In this document: positions 52,501 to 61,490 of the stretch, piece by piece
Layout: each line of letters starts with the position of its first letter
How positions within the stretch are numbered: the stretch's first letter is position 1
NCBI RefSeq assembly: GCF_008831285.2
Contig: NC_045139.1
Coordinates: forward strand, 7,596,204-7,660,203
Reading direction: 5' to 3'
From: Nymphaea colorata
Taxonomy: Eukaryota; Streptophyta; Magnoliopsida; Nymphaeales; Nymphaeaceae
Length of the DNA stretch: 64,000 nucleotides
Made by a program: the position numbers and the translations under genes
The notes under the pieces: generated by a model
Told to the model about the DNA's origin: nothing
Database searches by the model: none
The model's input: only the letters and a program-made list of their open reading frames with translations

Positions 52501-55380
52501 TTTGATTTCCAAGGAAAATTCTGTTTTTTTTGCTACACTGGCCATGGTTGGCTGCTTATCTAATTATGTGCTTAGTAAATAAGTCTATGCTATGTTGTAA
52601 GTATTTATTCGCCATTCTATTTGTATAACTTCTCTCCTTTCATCTTTCGAAGATAATCTCCGGCCATTTACCTTTTTGTTGGCAAACTCAATCCTAGGTC
52701 TAAGTTGAAATGCTAGAGGTGGGGATGATTTTGTAATGGTTACAAGGTGTTGACCAATATGTCAATGGCTCTTGGTAGGAAGTTTAGAAAACCTTGGTTT
52801 AAACATCCTTGTTCTTCTTTTAGGCGTGCTTTCAGTTCTTTAATCGCTTTCATGCAAGAAAAATCTATCATGATCATTGGCAGCGGTGCTATGACGTTGA
52901 GGTCGTTTTTTTACTGACTTGGAAGGTTTGGGTCTATCTATCTGCCAACCTGAGTCTAAATTCTATAGGATTTGGTGTAGCAAATTGGATCTGATTTAGT
53001 ATAGTCATTTTTATTTAGGTTCAAGTTTCTACTTCATTTAAATTTGAACATAAACGCAGACCAGAGTACAGTCATTTTTATTTAGGTTCAAGTTTCTACT
53101 TCATTTAAATTTGAACATAAACGCAGACCTCAGACTGGCCGTCTTTTATTCGGTTGTTGCAGAAATCATGCCCTTGGACTCAAGTCTGAACGCAACGGGG
53201 CTAGATTTGGTCTGTTTTTACTGTTTGAGCGGGGCTTCTGTAGCCCTTTGTTAGGTTGTTGCCATTTCTACCACTGTCATTGCCTCCAGCGTGCATGGAC
53301 TCACTACAGCCGGTAAACAAGCTGAAGTGAACTGGTCATGGCTCCACCGTATACTGAGCTCATTATGAAACCTTTTGTTCAGACCATAGTATTGCTATGT
53401 GGTTTTTTATATGATAGTGTAATATAATGTTTGCATCTTTTGTACATAGAGCATACACTGACGACCTTATACACGACAATATATGTACTTGAGTTGGTTA
53501 GTATGATGCGTGGACGAGTTTGTCTCTCTTGAGATTTTTAATTTGTTTCTGGGATGCTTATAATTGAGCTTTCATAAGCTGATCCAAGTAGAACACTTAC
53601 GGATTGGTCCATTTCCTTGCTCCATCGTCTATTCTGAGTCCATTATCATTTATCTCTTCTCGTTGTCCCCATTACCATCGCCATTTCAATTGCCATTACT
53701 CAGCTGTGTACGTCTGTGCTTGTACAGTTGTTAAGTAGCTAACATTTAAAAATTCATTTTTAGAAGGACTAAAAGTCGTTGACAAAGCTACCATAAACCA
53801 TTGGCACGTATAAACCGTCTTGAATGCCAATAGTGACTTTTTTATATGTAGGAAAATTGGTATTAAATGGTCCGGGATAAAAACGGGACCTCTTAAATCA
53901 TTGTTAAATTACCATTTGCTTGAAAATGTTAAAGTAGAAATTTTTTTTAATAAGAGCTCAAGTTCTCGCCCCTTTTTACCTTTGCTTCTTGGGTGTAATG
54001 ATCCATAGGCTCTTGATCCACCAGCTTTTTAGTAGTTTGGGTTTTAACATTAAAAAGGATAAGAAGCAAGACAACCAGCTACTTAACAACTCTTCTTATA
54101 ATGCCTTAAAATATTTCTTTTAATCTTCAATACGAAAATAAATCTTTTGGGTGTTACATTTAGGTTTATTTTGGAGGGTTAAGATTGTTTCGAGATTTGA
54201 GTGCTCACAATTAGAATGTTTTTAGCAAATATTGAACTGCAATGGAACTCTCATGTGCATGGCTGTCCTACAAGCCATGCTAAGCCCTTTTGGAGTGAAG
54301 TATGATAATCGTGGATGAGAATAAATCTCCCTCATTGTGCATGAATTTCTATTAATTGAAAACTTACATATGGAAGATATGTGTAAAACCCAATTTTGAC
54401 AACATTTAGGAAGGGATGTAATAACCCGCCCCTTTTTCCCCATACCTGATTTGACCTTACCACCTAAACACACAAACCAAGTCCCAAAAGTTAGTTTAAA
54501 AAACACGTTTTCACCACATAACATTTTTTAAGATGTCATCCAAACCTAAATATATTTTTTGTTTTTTCAATTAGTTTAGGAATTGTTCAATGTATTGTGT
54601 TTCCTTGAATCATGTCCAAAATGACTTGCATTGCTCAATTATATGTCGTGAGGCTTATATGGGACATTCCTATTAGTAATTACACATTTTAAGCTTTTAC
54701 TATGAAAACATATAATTACCCAAAGCTTTTTAGCTTTCTCATGAACCAACAATCATCTGAACTAATTTTTTTTAGAATTATGATTGATCAGCCTACATTC
54801 ATCTTCCAAAAGTGTACATCGCCACCTAAAAATGTGTTGGTAAAATGTGAGTCTCATATAAGTGACCAAAACTGGACCCGAATCAACTAAAATCCAATCA
54901 CTAAAAGTAAGGTTATATAATAGACTTTATGGAGCTTTCGCTTTGGGGAGACTCCACGTATCTCTGCGCCTAATTGTAATAGATTGTAGCTATCTATATA
55001 CCTAAAATTCCTAATGAGAGAAGGTGAGCATGTAATATATATTTATATGATCTTTTATATGATATCATATCTCAAACAAGAACCGGCTCGTGTTCATACT
55101 CTATGTATCTGTATTATCTACAGTTTTATCCTTCTTTTGAAGTGGTCAATGTAGGAATTTAGGTCGTTTAACTGGTCTTCAAACAATTTTCAGACTAATG
55201 TCTCAAGTGCCAAGGGACAACCAATTGTATGTCAAAATTGTGAATGAAAAGAATACTTGGCAAAAACTTTTTGGGATGTTCCAAAGGCATCGATTTCTAT
55301 TAAAGGTGCTTAAGAAGACCATGGGAATCTGGAGTTTGGAATAATCAATCATATTCATATTTTGTTTAAATCATTTGTAC
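49503..55380. other. intergenic between the two duplicates, no gene seen
   Basis: About 5.9 kb without a supportable gene. It holds a 67-bp-period tandem repeat (53003-53129) and a 21-bp exact direct repeat (49498-49518 and 50653-50673). TGTAATAACCCGCCCC at 54417 resembles the start of an LTR, but no matching end was found. Frames such as 51986-52357 (-) and 54222-54524 (-) show no motif I recognise. Confidence 0.5.
53003..53129. repeat. tandem repeat, two copies, period 67 bp
   Basis: A 60-bp sequence starting AGTCATTTTTATTTAGGTTC and ending AACGCAGACC occurs at 53003 and 53070 with no difference that I can see, separated by 7 bases. The exact identity suggests a recent local duplication. 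Confidence 0.9.
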
Positions 55381-56038
55381 AAATATAGATTTTCAAAATT
55401 TTATTGTGTGAAATATTGGAGATATGAAGGACATAAACTTAAGTTTTGTGTGTTTGTAATGTCGTTTACTCATTTGTCGTATATCATGTTTTTTTTTACA
55501 AAAGCCCAAAATGGTAAAGAATATCTTTCTCCCCTTGATATCCCAAAAACAAGATTTGGCTCCGAATTAGGTTCGGAGAACAAGGGGGGAGAGAGAGGTT
55601 TGGTTGCACTTGGGAGAAAAAAAACACATGAAATTGAAGAGCATGGCGTCGGAAGAAAACAAGGGACGGGGGAGAGGATAAGACTTTTCAAAGTTCGCTT
55701 TGAAACGTCGTTCAACTTCAAAGTCGTCTTCTTCTTCCACTTCCTTTCGCCGATCGATCGACCTGTAATAACGATTACGCAGACACGCACGAATCCCACC
55801 TCCGATCCGTCGTTCGATACCTCTCTCTTCCTTCAACGGTGTGTAAGAGGAAGCACGGTAAACAAGAAGAACACTAATCCTGAAGTTGGTAGAAGGGAAG
55901 ATGGTTTAGGAGAGGAGCGTCTATCATTCTCTAGCTCTCTTTCCCCTTCTCTCTCTCTCTCTCCCCCCCTTGGTCCTTCCCTCCCGCTCCCCTGCTCCTT
56001 TTTCTCTTACCTTTTCACCTGTTCTCCCGCAACCGACA

Positions 56039-58132
56039 ATGGACCCGATGTCGGAGGAGCAATTGGACTACGAGGACGAGGACGAGGCCTCCGCGGCGGC
56101 GGGCGCGCCCGGGGGAGGCCACAAGCTCCAGTATCCCGGTGGCGGCGCCATCTCAGCGCTGGCGGAGGAGGAGCTTCTCGGCGAGGATGATGACTACGAC
56201 GATCTATACAACGACGTCAACGTCGGCGAGGGTTTCATGAACTCCATTCAGCAGCACCATCCTCCCAACCCTAACCCTAATCCCTCCAACCTACATCCTA
56301 TCCCGAACGGCCTTCAACCCCCTCCTGCACCTCTCGCTGCACCATCATCATCTGCTGTCGGTAGCTCCGGATTTAGGCCGTCGGAACCGCCGGGAGTGGG
56401 AGTCAACATTCCAGGCGTTGGGTTTCAGGATGGGAAGAGCACGAATACCGGCGTCGGCGGCGTCGGTGGGTTTTCCTCCGGTAATAATGATTACGCTGCC
56501 CCGAAAGCTAGGGCGTCGGAAATTCCTCTTGATCCAGCGGCTGGGAATTTGGAGCATCGTGGATCCATTCTTCAGGGGAAGCCAGTAGGTGTTGGCGTCC
56601 CTGAGCAAGGGGGGAACATGGCTGGGGGACAGACATCTATGCCTGGAGGGGTCAACAGAGGTCCTGGCATCGTCGCGAGCCGGCCACCTCTGCAGCAGAT
56701 GCAGATGCAGCAGCCACAGCCGATGCAGATGCAGCCTCAGCCTCAGCCTCAGCCTCAGCATCGGCTCCAGATGCAGATGCAGCCGCAACAGCAAATGCAG
56801 CAGCCGGCGCCGGCGCCGCCTCAGCAGCAGCAGCAGCAGCAGATGCAGCCGATGGTGGAGAGCAATGGCAACACGATGCTGTTCGTCGGGGAATTGCACT
56901 GGTGGACGACGGACGCGGAGCTCGAGAGCGAGCTTTCTAAGTACGGGAAGGTTAAAGAGATCAAGTTCTTTGACGAGAGAGCTAGTGGCAAGTCCAAGGG
57001 ATACTGCCAGGTAGAATTTTACGACGCTGCAGCAGCTGCTTCTTGTATGGAAGGGATGAACGGTCACGTTTTCAATGGCCGTCCCTGCGTGGTCGTCTTC
57101 GCTACCCAGCAGAATCTGAGGCAGATGGGCGCTGCTTATCTCAACAAGACGCAGGCACAGGCTCAAGCTCAGCAGCAGGGAAGGCGAGGTGGTGCTAACA
57201 ACAACGATGGTAATAGGAATGGTGGGATGAATTATCAAGGAGGAATGGGTGATAACCGGAACTATGGCAGGATGGGTTCGGGAAGAGGTGGGCAGGGGAT
57301 GCAGAACAGAGGTCAAGGTGGGAACTATATGCAAAACAGGGTTAAAGGAAATATGGGTGGTGGTGGCGCCCCGGTAGGAAGTGGTGGTGCTGGTGCTGGG
57401 AAAGGTATGATGACTGGTGCTTTTGGTGGCCCTGCAGTAGGTGGCCCGCCGGGCGCCTTGATGCATCCGCAGGGGCTGATGGGACCTGGTTTTGATCCAA
57501 CATATGGTTCACATATGGGCCGGGGAGGCATCTATGGTGGTTTCCCTGCCCCTGCGTTTCCCGGGATGATGCCGACATTTCCAGCCGTCAACAATGCTGT
57601 CGCTCTTCCTGGTGTGGCGCCTCATGTCAACCCTGCATTCTTTGGTCGTGGAATGGCTGCTAATGGAATGGGGATGATGGGTACTCCTGGAATGGACGGG
57701 CATCCTGCTGGCATGTGGACTGATCCATCAATGGGAGGGTGGACACCTGAGGAACATGGAAGAACCAGAGAGTCTAGCTATGGCGATGATGGAGCTTCTG
57801 ATTATGCATACGGCGAGAGCCAGGACAGAGGTGGAAGATCAGGAAATACGTCAAGAGACAAGGAAAGAGGTGGTTCGGAGCGTGATTCTGATAGGAGACA
57901 CCGTGATGATAGAGAGGCAGATTGGGACCGTCATAGATACAAGGACGACAAAGAAGGGTATTCGGATCACCGAAACAGAGAACGAGATTGGGGCAACGAG
58001 GAAGATTGGGATAGAGGAAGGTCCTCCTCTTCAAGGTCTAGAAGCAAAACTAGGATGTCGCAAGAAGAAGAAAAACGGTCTCGATCTAGGGATGTAGACT
58101 ACGGGAAGAGGAGACGCCGGCCATCTGAATGA
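56039..58132 (+). CDS. RRM protein, CFIm68/CPSF6-like cleavage factor subunit, copy B
   Basis: Intact single-exon paralogue of the gene at 45235, 697 residues. Same order of parts: acidic N-terminus with an extra Ala/Gly-rich insert (SAAAGAPGGG, near residue 18), Gln/Pro/Met-rich tract with different repeat numbers, one RRM with RNP2 LFVGEL (281-286), WWTTD and RNP1 KGYCQVEF (320-327), Gly/Asn-rich middle, and Arg/Ser-rich tail ending KRRRRPSE. It has one copy of the 38-codon C-terminal unit that is doubled in the neighbour. Differences between the copies are mainly substitutions and in-frame length changes in low-complexity parts, while the RRM is nearly identical. This suggests both are under selection and expressed, which is an inference. 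Nuclear mRNA 3'-end processing is the likely role. Confidence 0.88.
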   Translation: MDPMSEEQLDYEDEDEASAAAGAPGGGHKLQYPGGGAISALAEEELLGEDDDYDDLYNDVNVGEGFMNSIQQHHPPNPNPNPSNLHPIPNGLQPPPAPLAAPSSSAVGSSGFRPSEPPGVGVNIPGVGFQDGKSTNTGVGGVGGFSSGNNDYAAPKARASEIPLDPAAGNLEHRGSILQGKPVGVGVPEQGGNMAGGQTSMPGGVNRGPGIVASRPPLQQMQMQQPQPMQMQPQPQPQPQHRLQMQMQPQQQMQQPAPAPPQQQQQQQMQPMVESNGNTMLFVGELHWWTTDAELESELSKYGKVKEIKFFDERASGKSKGYCQVEFYDAAAAASCMEGMNGHVFNGRPCVVVFATQQNLRQMGAAYLNKTQAQAQAQQQGRRGGANNNDGNRNGGMNYQGGMGDNRNYGRMGSGRGGQGMQNRGQGGNYMQNRVKGNMGGGGAPVGSGGAGAGKGMMTGAFGGPAVGGPPGALMHPQGLMGPGFDPTYGSHMGRGGIYGGFPAPAFPGMMPTFPAVNNAVALPGVAPHVNPAFFGRGMAANGMGMMGTPGMDGHPAGMWTDPSMGGWTPEEHGRTRESSYGDDGASDYAYGESQDRGGRSGNTSRDKERGGSERDSDRRHRDDREADWDRHRYKDDKEGYSDHRNRERDWGNEEDWDRGRSSSSRSRSKTRMSQEEEKRSRSRDVDYGKRRRRPSE

Positions 58133-58222
58133 AGAATTTCTCAGTTTTTGTCATATGACATGATAGCAGTATTTCCCTTAAATCCCATTTGCTCACTTCC
58201 CTTAGTTTTCCTTCTGATGTAC

Positions 58223-58425
58223 TGCTGCCAGGGTGGTGGGAGTTACTTTCGAGGCTTCAATCTTCCTTGGTGGCAAGACGAACTTGCTCCTTCCTGCTGA
58301 CTTCTGGTGGCAACACAGTCGGCAGAATTGTTGCATCAGGGTTCAAACAGTAAGTTTCTCATGGTGTGGCAAGAGAGGGTGCATCTCTCTTTGCTAGTTA
58401 TTTCTTTTATCTTCATCCAAAACAC
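58223..58425 (+). promoter_or_regulatory. conserved block in the 3' flank of the RRM gene, copy B
   Basis: Counterpart of 47531-47733, with 58245-58349 identical over 105 bp. It is also preceded by a pyrimidine-rich tract and CTGCTGCCAG that could act as a splice acceptor. Confidence 0.5.
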
Positions 58426-59769
58426 TAAACGAACCCAACTGATGGACTTGTCTGATGGAGGTACTTGGTAGTTTCAAACAGTTAGTGTATTTGATTTACT
58501 AGTGTTGGCTTGGGCAGTAAGCTACTTGCTTTATCTACGGTGTGGTTCTGATTTTAAACTGGGGTTCCTGCGCCCGGTCCATGAACTGGAACTTAAGCAT
58601 ATGTAATCTGTGAACGATCCCGGAATTCTTCTTTCCCTATTTCCATGTTGTTAATGGTCATTGTATGTTCTAAGGCCTTTCTTGCCCTTCGCTTTTTGAA
58701 TACTGGCAAACAAAGGCATATAGTCCACTTGCGTGATTGCAAATCGGATTCAGTTTTGAATAATTAAGTTAGATTAAGTACGTTCTAATGTAGCATATTT
58801 GAAGAAAACACATGGTGGCTTTGTGCCACTTTTTTAAAGGAATGTGGAATTTAGCTCCTTATTGCTGCTTCTATTATTTGCTGCTCTTTGAACTCTCTAC
58901 TGAGTTGAGCTATGATTTCCAATATATTTTTATGCTGTTTCATAATTTCTTTGTCTGAGATGCGCATTGAGTCATTGCAGGTTCTTTTCCAAGCTGTATT
59001 ATTTTATTTGTAACTTTAGCCATTTGCTCGGTTGTGGGAGAGTATTCCCTTAGTGATGCAGCAACTTAGATTCAACTTGCCATGGATTTCCTTTTACCAT
59101 GTGCAAGGTCGTTAAACTTTGGTATATGATTAATGGTTTCATTTTGTGATATTACTTTGCTTTGCTTCTTAATAAAACAGTTTTAACTTTTTTCTTGCTT
59201 TATTCATTTCAACATATTTTACTTTTCACTCCACAAGTTAACCTACAAAAGAGCCAGTAAAACCAAATGAGAAACTTCCATTTATTTGGCAATTGAGGTG
59301 CTATCGACAAGTTCTTGAATGTAATAGGCTGTTAAGCTGTCTACATATGCTGCTTCTTCTTTTCCTATTATTGTTTCTGTGATTTGCTGGAGCTTGTAGG
59401 AGAACAAAAATGTCAGTGATGGAATGTTTTCCTTTTTTCCTTCTCATGTTTTATTGGGTTGGTTGCCTTCTACCTTCTTCCTGTTCAGGCCCTTCAGGGG
59501 ATATGTTTTGTTATGATATGTAGAAGGAAAAGGTTTTTTTGTGCACACTTTCCTGTCTTTTTTTTGAAAGACGGTTTACTGATTGATGGAAAGTGCATGG
59601 CAGTTACTTTTTGTTCTGCGCCTATTAATGAGTTGTTGTACTACATGTTAATTATTTGCATTTTTTGGGATAAGATTATCCAACCATAGTTGTCTCATGG
59701 ATGCTCTATTTAATCATTATATATGGATGCCTTGTGATTGTAATCATCAGGCTTTCTGAATTGTGGTTT
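58426..59769. other. 3' flank of RRM gene copy B
   Basis: Duplicated non-coding DNA aligned to the copy A flank. No additional gene seen. Confidence 0.5.
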
Positions 59770-59790
59770 ACACACACACACACACACACA
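59770..59790. repeat. (AC)n microsatellite
   Basis: About ten AC units lie immediately before the LTR-like repeat. They are absent at the matching place in copy A. Confidence 0.9.
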
Positions 59791-59792
59791 TA

Positions 59793-60197
59793 TGTAACAG
59801 CCTATGAGTGAAGAGTTTAGTCCCGTATTGAAAATTATTAAAATCTTCAAGGGCTTATAAGGAGGTTGGTTTAGCAATTGGTCGTGTTAGTTTCTAGCCT
59901 TTCTGAGGATGAAATTGAATCTGCTAGGGGCCAGGTTGGGATCCGCCAAACCAGAAGCCTAGTTCAACATTCCGACCAAGGTCCTACATGCGCGGACACG
60001 TCTTAGGTGGGATAGATTGTAATGCCCGTATGAGGAATTTAGTCCCTTATATTTATCAAGGGCTTATAAGGAGGTTGGTTAAGTGGTTGTCTTGGTTTCT
60101 AGCCTTTTAGGGGTTAGAACCGAAGCTACTAAGTGGTGAGTGAGACCCGCTAGAGCAGAAGTCTGAGCCCGGTGTGGGAGTAGGCTGAGTTGTTACA
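59793..60197. repeat. two-unit LTR-like repeat (TRIM/solo-LTR type), copy B
   Basis: Starts TGTAACAG (59793) and ends TGTTACA (60197), the TG...CA inverted ends expected of an LTR. It consists of two related units, 59793-60017 and 60018-60197; the second starts TGTAATGCCCG. Both units share TTTAGTCCC, GGGCTTATAAGGAGGTTGGT and TAGCCTTT words. There is no target-site duplication and no tRNA-type primer-binding site at the unit junction, so a tandem solo-LTR or rearranged TRIM is more likely than an intact element. Confidence 0.65.
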
Positions 60198-61490
60198 TAT
60201 GAGTAAAACCAGTCTCAAAATGGGATGGGATTTTCAAGTCTCTTCCCATCCCTGGATTCACTTCTTGAGGTATAGAGGATGGCTGTGAGAAGGGAAAAAG
60301 AAAAACGAAAAGTAGACGAGAGAGTGGGCGAAAAAGGGGATTGAAAACCTAGTCCCAAATGAGACTGGTTGAACTCATTCTTATATATTTATATATTTGT
60401 GTATGGATGTATAATGTATACAATATCATAAACCCTCAAATTGTATGAATTATGATTGATTTATGTACATTTATATTTTGTGTGCATGTATGTATGTACA
60501 TACTTATGTTTGTATGCATGTGTGTATGTTTATATGTATATATACCGTTTAGTGCTCAAGCTCATTTGGGGTTTTAGCTGTTTAGTCAAGAGAACATTGA
60601 AAGAGGATGGTGTCGTCCAACTAGCTTCTTGGAATTAATTTTTTGAAAGGAAAAATGGGGGAGTGCCTTCAATTTGTAAATCTAATTTTTGCTAATTTTA
60701 CCTTCTCTGCCTTTAAAAACACGGATTCTGCCTGTTTTGTCATGTATTTATTTTTTGCCAGGCTATGAGAACAATTGAGTGCCGTCAATTTGTTGATCTA
60801 CATTCTAGCTAATTTTGCCTCTTATACCTGATTAGCTTCATATTTTTTCCTCCTAGAAACCTCTCACATCAACTTTGTTATGATTCTATATTGTACTAAA
60901 TGGTCTCTTCTTCTTTATGTTGAGGATCATATTGTTTATGATATCAGATCTTCATTCTTCTTTCCTTGCTTTGCTTATTTCTTCTTGCCAATTTTGCCTC
61001 TTATACCTTCATATTTTTCCTCCTCGAAATCTCTAGCATCAATGTTGTTATGATTCTTTATTGTACCAAATGGTGGTCTCTGCTGTATTATGTTGAGCAT
61101 CATATTGTCTATGAGATCAGATGTCCATTCTTCTTTTTATGGTCTGCTTCTTTTGTTACGTCCTCTTATTTTTGAAGTTTTTTTTGTTCTTGGAGAGTTC
61201 ATAAGCCTCCTTTATTCTCCTAATTCTCCCTCGTATTTTGCATAATCTTCTTAATCTCATCTCTTTTTTTCCCGAGCTGGTGCTTCACTCATCAGGCTGT
61301 CAATCTTGAGCAGTTTGTACTGCCATTTGCCATTATCCTTGTGCATGACTTGTACCTGATGTTTCTTATTGTCTATCATTGTTGCAGAATTTCACTACCA
61401 AACAGACATTTTTGTTTTTCCTCAGGATTCTATGTTTACTTGTTTTTCATGATGTCACCTGCTCTGAGTCGTTCCTTGAATAACAAGGCT
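60198..61490. other. intergenic, repeat-rich, no gene seen
   Basis: No supportable coding region. It contains a diverged tandem duplication of about 179 bp (see 60812-61160), TATG/TGTA-rich simple sequence at 60470-60545 and pyrimidine-rich tracts. Confidence 0.5.
60812..61160. repeat. diverged tandem duplication, period about 179 bp
   Basis: ATTTTGCCTCTTATACC at 60812 recurs at 60991. Both are followed by TTCATATTTTTCCTCCT, a TCA(A)T(G)TTGTTATGATTC word, a TTGTACNAAATGG word and a TTATGTTGAG(G/C)ATCATATTG word in the same order. Confidence 0.8.

Larger units (their letters stand above)
55381..60197. repeat. segmental duplication, copy B
   Basis: Partner of the copy at 44676-49502, same orientation. 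It contains the second RRM gene, the conserved 3' block (58223-58425) and the LTR-like two-unit repeat. It differs by an (AC)n microsatellite just before that repeat (59770-59790) and by many small indels. Confidence 0.9.

Noticed and set aside
54417-54500. LTR start (TGTAATAACCCGCCCC)
   Set aside because: Only one such end was found; no partner LTR, primer-binding site or target duplication nearby.
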